From positions 69,612,578 through 69,676,577 of the forward strand of contig CM051029.1 in assembly GCA_027627225.1 (NCBI GenBank): a stretch of DNA of 64,000 nt, written 5' to 3'. Positions 23,756-35,864 of this stretch are shown here, piece after piece. Origin of the DNA: Congeria kusceri (lineage: Eukaryota > Mollusca > Bivalvia > Myida > Dreissenidae). The notes under the pieces were generated by a model. That model was not told the DNA's origin. It searched no databases and worked only from the letters and a program-made list of their open reading frames with translations. Made by a program: the position numbers and the translations under genes. How positions within the stretch are numbered: position 1 is the first letter of the stretch; the number at the start of each line of letters is the position of its first letter.

Positions 23756-24820
23756 ACTGCATACAGATCCATCTGTTAATTACGCCAATTTGAATGTGTT
23801 ATTTTGTGGTTACCATGAGACAGTGAAATGTGTAGTTGAAGGCTATGACTTAAATGTGCTTTCAGGAATAGATACTTTGTTTTTTCCAATGTCTCAAAGA
23901 CTAATTTCTTATATATTTTTTTCCAAGTAAATATGACAACATGCATCCAATGAAAGTACGAATGGAAAGAACATTCTTCAGTTAGAATGATTGTTTGTGT
24001 TCTAAAACAAAAAAGAAGAAACATTTTAATGTCACCTGATCTTTTAAACTTGCTTGCATTATTTATATTTTGCAATGTTTCTTTGAAATATAGGTAAACT
24101 TGTTTGTTGTTTGTGTGTCAATGTCCGATTATGAAATCAATTAAACCACACCCATAATAATAGCATGTTACACAATCTGTAAGCAAACCAACAAGTCATG
24201 TGATTAAGGCCTATGAAACTAATAGTTGTGTTTCTGGTGGCATTGCCAAAAATGTAGATTTGGTAAGATTTTGTTTCATTGTACAAGACTTTGGTTTGTG
24301 TGAATTATCTATGGGTAAATTCGATTATTTTAGTGTATTTTATGACCATCACTTTCAAGAAAAGAGATGGAGCAATTTTTGTAGTTTTTTGGATAATTGG
24401 TAGCTGTTATGTTTTATGAACTGCAGAACTCTTGAAAAAAAATTGGGTTGGCATAAAATAGTGAGGTCGGTCGGGCATAAACCTTTTACTTGAAGCCAAA
24501 ATGTGCATAAACCAGTTTGTTTTCGGCCATATAAGCCCCAGATGTGGTGCAAATGCAAAACAAATTCTAAATATGGTTATTTTCCATATTCAAATATCAA
24601 AATCATATACAACAACCTCTTATAGCGCCTCTTAAACAACCAAAACTTAAAATAAACCGTTTTCAGAAACCACTGTGGTTCATAATGACTTCAATAACTT
24701 TTAAGCTCGACTTTTAGAAGAAAAAAAATTAAGTTATTGTCATTGCTCTGTCGTCTGCATCAGTGTCTGCGTTAGTTTAGATTTTTGGTTAAGTTTTTTT
24801 GGTTAAGTTTTTAGGTAAAG
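23756..24820. other. No gene seen
   Basis: Downstream of NDUFA1. It presumably begins with the NDUFA1 3' UTR, but I see no canonical AATAAA close to the stop codon. No supported ORF, RNA gene or repeat. Confidence 0.5.
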
Positions 24821-24829
24821 TCCATTTCT

Positions 24830-25385
24830 CAAAAATTATGAAATGTATCCATTTGAAACTTTAAATACTTGTTCACTATCAAAAGGGTAACTCATTACAA
24901 CAAGGCAGGTAACCATATGATTTGCATTTTCAGAGTTATCTGCCCTTGTTTGGACTTACAACTTAGAATATTTTGACATTTTTTGTTAAACATAACATTT
25001 CTCACTATCAAAACATTAAATTGAAACTAAAGATACTTGTTTATGGTCCTGACCCCATTCTGCAGACATGGGGAGGTAACTCTTTCAATTATTTTGTTGG
25101 AGTTATTACCCTGTTTTCAACTTACAGTTTTCGCTTTAGGTCAAATTTCTCTCTAGCTGTATGAGGTATTGACTTGAAACTCAAAGTACTTGATCACAGT
25201 GATAAAATTATTCTATTGACAAGAGGAGGAAACTCTTATCAAGGATAAGATCGTTTGAGTAATTGCCCTTTTTTCAACTTGAAATTTCACAATAACTAGT
25301 CTATAAGAGGTATTGACTTGAAACTCAAAATACTTGATCACAGTTATGAACCCATTCTTTAGACAAGATGAGGTAACTATATAGC
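24830..25385. repeat. ~150 bp diverged tandem repeat
   Basis: Units share 'tgacttgaaactcaaa(g/a)tact', 'tgatcacagt' and 'gaggtaactctt', seen near 24850, 25020, 25165 and 25315. It abuts the foldback element at 25385. Confidence 0.65.
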
Positions 25386-27015
25386 TCATGGTGAGCTTTT
25401 AGGATTGCCTTTCGTCCATCGTGTGTCAACATTTTCATTCAAAGAAGAAGATTTTGAAAGTCATTTTGCTATTTAAGTCTGTATAAACCATGTCACCCCG
25501 GTATGTGGCCAGTTTTAACCCAAGTGGCATCACTTCAACAAATGTGTAGAGGACCTTTATACCATGTTACATAGCAAATATGAAACCTCTGGGTATTGCG
25601 GCTTCAGAGGAGAAGATTTTTAAAGTCATTTTGCTATTCAAGTCTATATAAACCATGTGACACCCGGGGTTTGGCCAGTTTTGACCCCAGGGGCATCATT
25701 TGAACAATCATTGTAGAGGACCACTATACAATGTTACATACCATATATAAAACGTCTAGGAATTGCTGTTTCAGAGAAGATTTTAAAAGTCATTTTGCTA
25801 TTTAAGTCTATATAAACCATGGGAGCCCCAGGGGTGGCCTGTTTTGACCCCAGGGGCATCATTTGAACAATCTTTATTGAGGAACACTATACAATGTTAC
25901 ACACCAAATATGAGACCTCTGGGCCTTCCGTTTTCAGAGGAGAAGATTTTTAAAGTCATTTGCTATTTAAGTCAATATAAACCATGTGACCACCGGGGTG
26001 TGGCCAATTTTGACCCCAGGGGCATCATTTGAACAACCTTTGTAGATGACCACTATACAATGTTACATACCAAATATGAAACCTCTTGGCCTTGCAGTTT
26101 CAGAGGAGAAGATTTTTAAAGTCATTTTGCTATTCAAATCTATATAAACCAAGTGACCCCTGGGGTGTGGACAGTTTTAACCCCAGGGGAATCATTTGAA
26201 CAATCTTTGTAGAGGACCATTATACAATGTTACACACCTAATATGAAACCTCTAGGCCTTGCATTTCAGAGAAGAAGAAGTCATTTTTCTATTTAAGTCT
26301 ATATAAACAATGTGAGCTCCAAGGTGTGGCCAGTTTTGACCCCAGCAGCATCATTTGAACGATCTTTGTAGAGGACCACTAAACAAAGTTACATATCAAA
26401 TATGAAACCTCAGGGCCTTGCGGTTTCAGAGGAGAAGATTTGTAAAGTCATTTTGCTAAATAAGTCTATATTAAACATGTGACCCCCGGGGTGTGGCCTG
26501 TTTTGACCCCAGGGGCATCATTAGAACAATCTTTGTAGAGGACCATTATACAATATTACATACCAAATATGAAACCCCTGGGCCATGCGGTTTCAGAGGA
26601 GAAGGTTTTTAAAATCATTTTGCTATACAAGTCTTGATAAACCATGTGACCCCCGGGATGTGGCCAGCTTTGACCCCAGGGACATCATTTAAGCAATCTT
26701 TGTAGTGTACCACTAGAGGATGTCACATATCAAATATGAAAGCTCCAAGCCTTGCAGTTTCAGAGATTTTTTTTTTAAGTTTTCGTTTTTTTAATGTATT
26801 TTGAGCTCTGGTGACCTACATATGCAGCGGACCGGAACGATTCGAACAATTTTGAAAGAGGGTCACCCAAGGATCATTCCTGTAAAGTTTGGTGACAATC
26901 TGCCCAGTGGTTTTGATGAGATGTTGATTGAATGAAAATGTTGACACACGACGGACGACGGACAAAAGGCGATCCTAAAAGCTCACCATGGGCACCTAGT
27001 GCTCAGGTGAGCTAA
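25385..27015. mobile_element. Foldback element with ~165 bp tandem core (pearl-like)
   Basis: The ends are inverted repeats of ~60 bp: the left has 'tcatggtgagcttttaggat' then 'gtgtcaacattttcattcaa', and the right has 'ttgaatgaaaatgttgaca' then 'atcctaaaagctcaccatg'. Between them lie about eight units of ~165 bp carrying 'agaagatttttaaagtcatt', 'tgacccccggggtgtggcc' and 'accccaggggcatcat'. It has no coding capacity. The plan resembles the bivalve 'pearl' type of non-autonomous elements with ~160 bp core repeats, but membership is inferred from layout only. Confidence 0.8.
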
Positions 27016-27019
27016 AAAC

Positions 27020-28430
27020 AACATCAATAGGTTAAAGGTATAAACTATACTTTTGTAGCATTATACTAAAATGTTTAATAAATAATTAAATGAAAAATTG
27101 TATTTAAGACATTAAAGTATTTAAAACAAACTTATCACTGTACATGTATATATGTATTAGCCTAAAATTAAGGTAATATTGAAAATTAATACTAGTAATG
27201 AGCAAACAAATTAAATTGAGTTGCCATGCAACATAAAATGACTAGACTATCCATCGGAGCATATTGGTAAGTACCAATTAATTAAAATTATTATAGCGCA
27301 TTAGTGTCACAATATTTCTGTAAACACCATGTTCGTCTGTCTGTCGGTTAGTTCGTTTCGATGAAAAAAATAACAGTGCATAGCACATTTGAAGACAATT
27401 GATGAGCATGACTGTGAACTTGTGAGTTATTTTATGACATTCACTTGGAAAAGCGAGCATTACACTTCGGTAAATGAATAATACTGTTATACAAATAATT
27501 TTCGATGCGTGTGTTTTAGAATTTAGTCAGCTACGGATTTTACATGCTTAAAGATGTTCCTGATAAAGAAACATTGAATGTCAAATAGTATACACGTAAT
27601 ATACATGCACATCAAACAAGGGCAATTTACTGCCAATACAGGTGCTAAAATACAAATGAACCAACCTGTCTATCGAACATAATACGGTGAAATATTAATT
27701 TATTAACTGAAACAAAGTGCATTTTATGATGATGATGTGCACAGATTTATTATATCGCTGTCGACGTGACTAAGAACGACAAAGAAGCCCAAGAAACCAT
27801 TAAATATGAGTAAGTTATCATAATGAAGCTTTTCACGGAACTCTATGATATATGATGATTTAAAATATTTTATCTTCATCGCCCAAAAGGCTCGATGTAG
27901 CCCAAAGTAAGCAAAACAAATAGCCCAGTGGCATTAAGAACTTACACTTGGTAAGCCGTGGCGAAAATGTTATTGAATTTAAATCATTCTCCTCATTGTT
28001 CTGTGATATAATCTTTCTAAAACAACAATATTGTATCGTTCTTGTACTAAAATCATGTTAATTGCTCTAAAAGGGCTGTTTTGGCGTGTGTTACTAGCAA
28101 CGAATGCAACGGATAATATATGAACATTTGGTTGTATAAGAAATAATTGCACTATATATCGCACGATGAATTTAGACAAGCTTCTTTGTGCGCATTGTGT
28201 TTCATTGATATATAAACCTGTATATATATATTCAAAGCAAATTCTATATTTGACCGGGGTTTGAAATGATAATTGTTTGTATATGTCCCACCCCTACCTC
28301 GCTCATAAAATAAGGAATATGATGGGTGCATTTAGATCTGTTGTCAGTGCGTCTGAACGCTGTGTACATTCGTGTGTAGGTACGAAATAATGTCTGTGTC
28401 AGCGTAATTACAACTATTTCTTTAACTACG
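27020..28430. other. AT-rich stretch without a supported gene
   Basis: Apart from the weak exon at 27745-27809, I see no coding signal, RNA gene or long repeat. Short ORFs on both strands have no recognisable content. Confidence 0.4.
27745..27809 (+). CDS. Candidate internal exon, unknown (weak)
   Basis: Acceptor 'gatgtgcacag' and strong donor TATGA|GTAAGTT border 65 bases with a single open frame, IYYIAVDVTKNDKEAQETIK..., better balanced in codon use than the flanks. The likely partner at 28894 does not match in phase, so a normal gene is not demonstrated. Not recognised. Confidence 0.25.
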
Positions 28431-28431
28431 A

Positions 28432-28712
28432 GTGTTACTTCTACAAGCGCTACTATTACTTCTACTACTACTACTCCTTCAAGCGCTACTACTACTACTA
28501 CTTCTACTACTACTACTACTCCTGCTGCTGCTCCTGGTACTTCTACTGCTGCTGCTGATGCTGTTATTGCTACTACTACTACTACTACTACTACCACTAC
28601 TACTACTACTGCCTCTATACCACTAGCACTACCACCACGACAGCAACAACCACTACCACCACCACCACCACTACCACTACTACTACTACTACCACCACCT
28701 CTACTACTACAG
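28432..28712. repeat. (TAC/CTA)n imperfect trinucleotide array
   Basis: About 280 bp of imperfect (CTA)n with CTG, CTT and ACC interruptions. It generates poly-Leu and poly-Val ORFs on the two strands, which I do not regard as genes. Confidence 0.95.
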
Positions 28713-28893
28713 ATTTGCTGATGGTTCAAGACTTATTGGAAACGTTCAATGCAAAAGTTCATTTAGAAAGATGAACATTAATTAATCAGATGCTATACTT
28801 TGTTTTCCGTGTAATACAGTCATTACGAATATTTTTGTCTTACACGTCCATGAGGTCAATAATAAATATTTATGATTAGTGATTTAATTTCAG

Positions 28894-29028
28894 ATCCTGT
28901 CCAAAACTGTTGATTATGGGGTGAAAACCGGATCGACTGACAATCTATGTACATTTGAAATTCAAGGACTTAAGCTGGATTCAAGCATCATACAATCATT
29001 TTGTGTTGACTGTGATTTAGTAAATTAA
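28894..29028 (+). CDS. Candidate terminal exon, unknown (weak)
   Basis: A good acceptor ('gatttaatttcag') is followed by 44 open codons (ILSKTVDYGVKTGSTDNL...) and TAA. It is the only one of three frames without early stops. It would need a phase-0 upstream exon, and the candidate at 27745-27809 is phase 2. No family recognised. Confidence 0.25.
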   Translation: MLSKTVDYGVKTGSTDNLCTFEIQGLKLDSSIIQSFCVDCDLVN

Positions 29029-30150
29029 ATGTTAAATAAAAATCTACATTTTAAAACAATAAAAAGAAACAATCAATTACTCGTATATGTATAAGGGCTG
29101 ATCATTTATTTACAAAACTCACTGAAATTCTGACGGCTAAATAATGAGATTAATTATTTAAGAAAGAATACGCTAAACTATAAATATATGCTGATGCAAA
29201 TATTTTATATTTGTGTATGTTGCAGTATTATGGGAAATGAATTAAACATTATGATAATAAAACTATAATAAAATAAATGCATTGTCGCTTCGTAAGTTTT
29301 ATTTTGTCAACTATGTTTCCTAATTGACGTTGTTAATAACATAAGTAAGCTAGGTAAGGTAAGGTATTAAAGTTTTAAACTAATGACTATTGATTTCTAT
29401 TTACAGTGCCAAATTAATTTGAGTCGTTTAAATTGTGTTTATGAGTATGTTTAGCATATTGTAAAGCATGCCATTGTTCGTAATTCCAAAGTGTTTGAAC
29501 TACAGATTTGGAGTTCAATAATATATGATGCGATTCGTTAATAATCCGGTGCCGGTGTAACATTAAATTTTGACCCCGTTGAAAATTGACGGATGACTGA
29601 TCAATTGTCAACGTTGAAAACTGACTCAAATAATCTTATGCAATTTGTGTATTACCATACAGATTAACAAGAAAGGTCTTTAAAAAAAGACAATCGGCGT
29701 TGATAATAATAATGAGAAGTCATTTTTTTTTACCCGAAACATAACACAAGTGGGACAATATGATCGTTTACGTGACTTCTCGGACCCCAGCTTGTTTGGT
29801 CCCCACTAAGGAGACTTCTTTCGGACACTATATAAGATACCTTATACTCAAACATTATTAAGATGTTTACCGTGAATAAACCGATCATACCTTCCATTTT
29901 TTCGCCGGAGATAAATGAATAACCTAAATGTTAGTAATTTACGTTACTATAATTGTTACATGAATTTGTCAGGCAAATTTAACAAATAAGCATTGTCCGA
30001 AAATAATTGCGGAAATGAATGAAAATTATTATATATCAGTCGAGTGTACATAGGTTTGTTAAATAATATACTATACATATCATAAGTTTTGCAAATAGTG
30101 TATTCATGCTATGCAAATGAAGTAAAAGTAACATTTCGACGTATTACGAG
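29029..30150. other. No gene seen
   Basis: AT-rich sequence left of the Ty3/gypsy element. No supported ORF or repeat. The string 'ggtccccactaagg' near 29800 reappears inverted near 39770 ('ccttagtggggacc'). Confidence 0.4.
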
Positions 30151-30275
30151 ACACACATAGCGGGTTTCGTGCATCTTTATTCCTCGGATTCTACAGGACG
30201 TCTAGTCTGGTTTAATGCATGCTGGGTAATAATGAATTGACGGTCTCTGACAATGAATCCACACAGGATATAACA
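30151..30275 (-). repeat. 3' LTR (shortened)
   Basis: Starts with TGTTATATCCTG directly after a purine tract and matches the 5' LTR to 'gctatgtgtgt', then diverges. The end expected from the 5' LTR (...ACATAACA) is absent, so the distal end was lost or replaced. Confidence 0.8.
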
Positions 30276-30900
30276 TCCCTCCTCCAATCAGATTAAACGT
30301 TAGTTTAAGTTTCCTTGCAAATACCAACAATAATTTCATAATCAAAACTATGCATAATGACATGGATAGATCATATACATATAGAATTGAGATTGTTATC
30401 GAATATTAAATCATTCATATTTAAACTATGAAACGTTGGAAAAATGAAAATGAATCTAACCGTAGAATAACATTCCTAAATATTCCAGACAACATTTTAT
30501 CAACATTTAAACAGCTGATATCATTAATTAGCGACTAGCATAGCACGCAGTCCGCTGGTCAAAGATAACACTACTACTACTGATCTCTTCGACATGAGCA
30601 ATATCAAACATTTACACCGTACAAGTTAATTATGATACTTGCTGTTCCCAAAATTTTATGTTCTGACAATGTGATATCAAAATCTGAAAATGAAGTTAAG
30701 AACATGTTAATTAAATAGTTTTTTTTACAGAAACATGATAGATAGAGTCAAATGAATTCGTCGTTTAGACACATTTGTTTAACGTTCATAATTTAACACA
30801 GTTCGTTTAAACTTCATTCGCGATAGATCTATTTCGCACGTTTATCATCACCACTTAATGTCTAACTACGTTTCTGTTGTAATTTAACATCCAGTTCATT

Positions 30901-32112
30901 CTACCACACATGGTCACGCAGGTAATCCCGCGCGTGTCGCTCTCGTCTCGGTCTATCGACATCCGCGTTGTTTCGACGATTGTCATGTCTCTCCACCTCT
31001 ACCATGAAGTCAATATCATCGTCGTCGTCGTCGTCGTCGTCGCAACCACCACCACCTCCTCCTGCGATGTGGTGCCTTGGATTGACCTTTTTCATGGCTG
31101 ATGAAATCCGTGTTATATTATGTCCGTGCCTTTCTGCAGTAATCATCGACCATTGTTTGCGTGTTACCGTATACGGTTGTGGGTTATAGAATGGGGTCAC
31201 TTTTCCTTTATTGTCATTTTCGATTATCACTTTATCGCCTACATCAATCGTTTTATGGCGTGTATTGTTCTGTGCATCCTGATAGGATTTGCTCCTTGAT
31301 TTTTTTTCTTCATCGGTCCTCTTCGCTTGTTCGTCGACACTCCTGTCCCTGAATGTACCTGTCACAGCTTCCGGCAGTCGAGTGTTCGGTTCTCGCTGGT
31401 ACATTAAACGAAATGGCGTGTAGCCTGTTGCCGTATGTGGAGTTGCTCTGTATTGTCTAAGGAATCGGAATGAAATGTTTTTCCAGTTGTTTCCTTCAAG
31501 GCATGCCGATTTAACACATTTCATGAGCGGCTTGTTGAAACTTTCTGCTTGCGCGTTTGCTCTAGGCCATCGCGGCGTGATTTTTCTGTGTATAAATCCA
31601 ATGTAATTTGCGTAGTCGTCGAATTGTTTGCTATTAAACGGGCTACCGTTGTCCGTTTTGATTACTTTTGGCACTCCAAACATCGATATAACTCTGTCAA
31701 GTACTGGAATAACAGTATTGGCTGAAACCGATTTGACTATTTCCACTACTGGGAACCGCAAATATTCACCTGTCATGACAAACAGATATTCTCCAGTATC
31801 TAATGGTCCACAAAAGTCCGCACTTAAGTTCTCCCATGGTCCCAGTGGCATTTCAGACATTTTCAGTGGTTCCCTCGGTTTTGATTCCCGTGCATTCGGT
31901 TGACAAGCCATGCAATTCTTGATAGCCTCTTCGATGTGTTCATTTAGATTGGGAAACCATACTTTGGACCTAATGTAGCTCTTTGTGCGTGATACGACCT
32001 GGTGTCCTTCATGACCTAGCTTTATTGCTTGTGCTCGAAGCGATTTTGGCATTACTATTTTGTCGTTCCGCAACAAAACAGTTTCACAATGTACTGTCAA
32101 TTCGTCCTTCAC
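30901..32112 (-). CDS. Integrase of the Ty3/gypsy element (intact ORF)
   Basis: 403 residues. An HHCC zinc-binding region opens it (GHEGHQ ... NCMACQ, about residues 33-71). The DDE core shows D in 'NLSADFCGPLDTG', D in 'VIKTDNGSPFNS' and E in 'RANAQAESFNKPL'. The C-terminal part contains a Gly run and then nine Asp residues encoded by a (GTC)n array at 31018-31044, which is unusual for an integrase. It is part of the pol polyprotein; the upstream RNase H is in a broken frame, so the ATG start is nominal. Confidence 0.85.
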   Translation of the reverse strand: MKDELTVHCETVLLRNDKIVMPKSLRAQAIKLGHEGHQVVSRTKSYIRSKVWFPNLNEHIEEAIKNCMACQPNARESKPREPLKMSEMPLGPWENLSADFCGPLDTGEYLFVMTGEYLRFPVVEIVKSVSANTVIPVLDRVISMFGVPKVIKTDNGSPFNSKQFDDYANYIGFIHRKITPRWPRANAQAESFNKPLMKCVKSACLEGNNWKNISFRFLRQYRATPHTATGYTPFRLMYQREPNTRLPEAVTGTFRDRSVDEQAKRTDEEKKSRSKSYQDAQNNTRHKTIDVGDKVIIENDNKGKVTPFYNPQPYTVTRKQWSMITAERHGHNITRISSAMKKVNPRHHIAGGGGGGCDDDDDDDDDIDFMVEVERHDNRRNNADVDRPRRERHARDYLRDHVW

Positions 32113-32168
32113 ATTTCGTAATTATAACAACTCTCCTTTATCAAGCTCTGGGTCATTCAATGTTTTAA

Positions 32169-33830
32169 TTACCATTTTCCATTCTTTGTATATACGATCG
32201 CTTTCTGGATCGTTTTGTCCTTAATCAAAGCCATTTTCACTTCATCTAATGTCATTGGGTTCTGCACCGCCTCGTTTGCAATGAATGACACAAATTCCTC
32301 AGCTAAATTTCTCTGTTCAACGTACTTCAAAGGATGGCGTGACATATAGTCAGACGGATTGTCTTTTCCAGATTTATAAACAATTTTCAGTTTGAATGGT
32401 TGTAGACGCAATCCCCATCGTCCAATACGTAATGGTTGTTGTTTCTTTTCCCAGATTGTTTCTAGTGGTTTGTGGTCTGTAACAACGGTAAATGGTGGGG
32501 CTCCATGTAGGTACATACCGAAATGTTCGCAAGCCCAGACCGCTCAGTTTGGCTGTATCTTGTCTCTGTTGGCGTCAATGCGCGGCGGGCATACGCAACA
32601 ACATGACCACCTTGCGTAAATATCCCCAATAATCATACGGCAGATGCATCTGTGATTAGTTCAGTGTCTTTTGTGGGGTTGTAGTATTTAATGACAGTAT
32701 TGCTGCTTAGTTCCGATTTTAATTTTTCGAATGCCTCTTGCTGGGATGTTCCCCATTCCCATTGTGCATCTGCCTTTATCAACCGTAATGGCTCTGTTAG
32801 AGAAGCGTAATTTTCGATAAACCTTATGCAATATGACGTCATGCCTAGAAAGCTTCTCAGTTCTGACACATTGGTGGGATTGTCCATTCCCGTATTGCTT
32901 CCACCTTGCTCGGGTCTGGTGATATTCCGGATCCTTGGAATACTACACCAACGAATGTGATCTGCAATTTGTTTAATTCGCATTTATCTTGTTCAATGTT
33001 AGTCCGTTTCTATGCAAGGCACTAATGACTTTGTCCAATGCCACGTCATGCTCCGATTGATTCCGTCCACTCACGATAATGTCATCGGTTATGTTTCTTG
33101 CTCCTTTGATGCCCTGAATGACCATACTTATCGTTTTCTGAAACACTTCGCTTGTCGAATTGGTTCCGAAATTCAGACGTTGGTATCTATATAAGCCCTT
33201 GTGAGTAGAAAACGTTGTGATTGACATCGATTTCTCTTCTAACTCCAACTGATTATAACCCGATTTGAGATCCAGTTTGCTGAAAACATGTGCTCCGTTC
33301 ATGTCGTGTATTACTTCTTCTACTGTTGGCATTTGATGGCGCTCTCGTTCAATCGCTTTGTTAGCCTCCCTCATGTCAACACACAGTCTAACATCACCAT
33401 TTTTCTTTGGAGGTGTCACAATTGGCGATACCCATGGCGTCGATTCATTTTTGACTTCCTCAATAATATCATCTTTTAACAGTGTATCTATTTCTTTTGC
33501 CACTCTTTTGCGAAGATGGAATGGTGTGCGCCGATTTGTTTGTGCTACTGGTTTGACATTTTTATTGAAATGTAATGTCACTTTGTGACTTTTCAGCTTA
33601 CCGATGCCAGTGTATATTCCTGGATATTTTTCTTCAATGCTTTCCGTGGAGAAGTTAACACTTTGAATTATTTTCACTAATTTCAGATCTCTGGCTGTTT
33701 CATAGCCAATTACTGTTCCATAGTTGCCCTTCACCAAGTTGAACTTTTCAACTAGCATTTTGCCATTCTTTTCAGCTTCCATTTCGCAATACCCGATAAC
33801 TTGTAAGTTGGGGCCTCCACCATAGGTCAT
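32169..33830 (-). pseudogene. Reverse transcriptase - RNase H of the Ty3/gypsy element (frameshifted)
   Basis: RT begins in the ORF ending at 32973. It has the 'GDVRLCVDMREANKAI' region, 'FSKLDLKSGYNQLEL' (first Asp) and 'ITDDIIVSG' in place of the usual YxDD block; Tyr is replaced and DD is kept. Frameshifts occur near 32970-32985 (in the 'CELNKLQITFVG'-type segment) and near 32900. RNase H starts with 'LITDASAV' and hits a TGA at 32633-32635. Its second half resumes at 32516-32169 with 'FTVVTDHKPLE'. At least four lesions, so the gene is dead. Confidence 0.85.
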
Positions 33831-34837
33831 AAGTTTGGGTAAGCGTTTTCTATGTTATTGCGGCTTTCCAAGAATAGAATAAGTCCGTTCATCAATGATG
33901 TTTCCACTTGAACCAGTATCGATAGTGGCTGTGATGTTTTTGTGATTGATTTTCAGTAATGTTTTTGGAGTTTTGTTCAAACCGACATTGCCTATTTGAA
34001 CGTTGTAGTTGTGGAATTCACTTTCGGAATCGGATTGTAAATTTTCCTGCACTTCCCTAACGGTCTGTTTATCGCGCTGGCGACAGACTCGGCTGAAGTG
34101 ATGTATGCGCTTGCAAATGTTGCACGTTTTCCCTCGCGCAGGACAAGCATTCCTGTGTGGATATTCAAAACCACAATTTCTGCATGTTCCTTTGTCACGT
34201 GACTTGTTGGCTGGTCTGTGAACTTTATTTGGGGCAGAATTTGCATAGAGCTGCTGTCCCCGGCCGCGGTTTCCTCCGCCACGGCAAATTTTCCCGTAGA
34301 GCGCGATACTTTCTGGACACTTTGTTCGTTATTGACAGTATTTTCCAAAGCCTTTGCTTGTACTTCAGATTGTTCTAAAAGCCTCCCCATTGTTAAGATG
34401 TCGTTTAATGTTTTGTTCGGGTCTCTTAATGCAAGGCGACGTAACTGATTTGATGAACAATGTTGATTAACCTGTTGCAAAATTTCATTGGCTATGTTCG
34501 TAAATGCACAGTTCTTGGCAAGAGTCCGTAGTTCTGTAACATATTCATTAAGTGACTGGTGTGGCTGTTGTTTGTACGATATAAATGTGTATATTTCCAT
34601 TTGAACGTTCTTCTTAGGAGAAAAATAATCAGTTAATACCTTTTTGGTTGCATCATACGCAGATTCTGTGTCTCGTTTCTCTGCATCGTAAATGTCATAT
34701 ACTTTATCGCCGGCATAGTGAAGAGGTAAAGCACGTTTTTGATCCGCATCGTTAATTTTCATTCCTATTAACAGATTTTCCAGCTTTCCTAACCATTTTT
34801 CCCACCGTGTTCCTGAATTGCTCCGGTCAGTGTCCAA
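33831..34837 (-). pseudogene. Gag and protease of the Ty3/gypsy element (frameshifted)
   Basis: Gag capsid-like region from 34837 ('WEKWLGKLENLLIGM', 'SLNEYVTELRTLAKNC'). Near 34200 the frame shifts: two CCHC zinc knuckles (C-x2-C-x5-H-x3-C, then CNICKRIHHFSRVC) are read in another frame at about 34100-34190. The protease follows with 'ATIDTGSSGNIID', the aspartic DTG motif. A TAA at 33855-33857 lies in frame between protease and RT. Confidence 0.85.
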
Positions 34838-34946
34838 ACCGAATGTCGGGAAATTTGGCAGACTATTTATGTTTAGCGTCGTAATCCATCAACTAAACAC
34901 AAAATAACGATATGTATCCACACATTTATCATTCCTCGTCGCCAAA

Positions 34947-35113
34947 TGTTATGTCTTTGTGTCATAGAGGCGGGTTTTATTGAACACAACACACATAGCG
35001 GGTTTCGTGCATCTTTATTCCTCGGATTCTACAGGACGTCTAGTCTGGTTTAATGCATGCTGGGTAATAATAAATTGACGGTCTCTGACTATGATTTCAC
35101 ACAGGACACAACA
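34947..35113 (-). repeat. 5' LTR of the Ty3/gypsy element
   Basis: 167 bp, TGTTGTGTCC...ACATAACA on the minus strand, containing an AATAAA signal ('ttcaataaaacc'). It is followed by the primer-binding-site-like TTTGGCGACGAGG. Confidence 0.85.
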
Positions 35114-35860
35114 CCCCAAAACATGCAATAGTTATTGGTAGACATCAAACCATTGTTGTAAGTTTGAATTCCCTGAAATTAGAAATTTTGCCCAATTCTA
35201 TTGGCATTCAATTTTCCCGCTGCATAAAATTATCGCAAGAAATCTAGGTCAAAAGTGATCTTAGACAGCTACGCCGAAAAAAAAATTCTGTATTGTTCAG
35301 GACTGTAAGTAATAAACGTTTAGTTATACATTCGAACGCGCCAATAGCTATTACTAAGTATTGCCTATTCATTGATCATAACTCTGCAGATACAGATCAG
35401 AAATAACAATTAAAAGCCAGCTGTACCTCTTCACATGCAAAACTCGTTCTCCCACAAGAGCACAGTCAACTAGTTTGACTGAAGTCATGGTCAAAACAGC
35501 CAAATCCATACTTCTCAAGGCAGATGAAACCAAGAATGATCGCTTTTTTGAATATATATATATGTTGAAATACTACATTGCAATACACCGGATTTTCACC
35601 TGCGCAAATGTTGCAAGGTAGACGTACAAAATCAATTATTCCACTTAAATTTGAGACTCTCATGCCTTGGTCAACTGATACATGAGTTGCCCAACGCAAA
35701 GTTGGTAAATCACGGTTGCCTGCAAATATTATTTCCAAACACAACGACCTATCATATCACATTCAAACACCTAACGGAGCTACATACCGCAGAAAACGCA
35801 ATTTAATCAAGAAAAAAAAACAGAATTTTACAGACATTTAGGAATATCACTACAGAATAT
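35114..35860. other. No gene seen
   Basis: Flank of the LTR element. ORFs are short and unrecognised. Confidence 0.4.
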
Positions 35861-35864
35861 GAGA

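Larger units (their letters stand above)
30151..35113 (-). mobile_element. Ty3/gypsy LTR retrotransposon, decayed
   Basis: Order on the minus strand: 5' LTR 34947-35113, gag, protease, reverse transcriptase, RNase H, integrase, polypurine tract (complement of 'tccctcctcc', 30276-30285), 3' LTR 30151-30275. The LTRs share 'tagcgggtttcgtgcatctt' and 'gttaatttattcctcggat'-like sequence over ~125 bp; the 3' LTR lacks the last ~40 bases of the 5' LTR. The 5' LTR starts TGTTGTGTCC and ends ACATAACA, followed by a primer-binding-site-like TTTGGCGACGAGG. The element carries several frameshifts and stops in pol, so this copy is not functional. Confidence 0.9.

Noticed and set aside
2849..27015. CRISPR-like array
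   Set aside because: The repeats are long (150-196 bp), diverged and without unique spacers; eukaryotic tandem repeats.
28244..28729. 161-residue Val/Ser/Gly-rich ORF and the opposite poly-Leu ORF
   Set aside because: Translation of a trinucleotide array.
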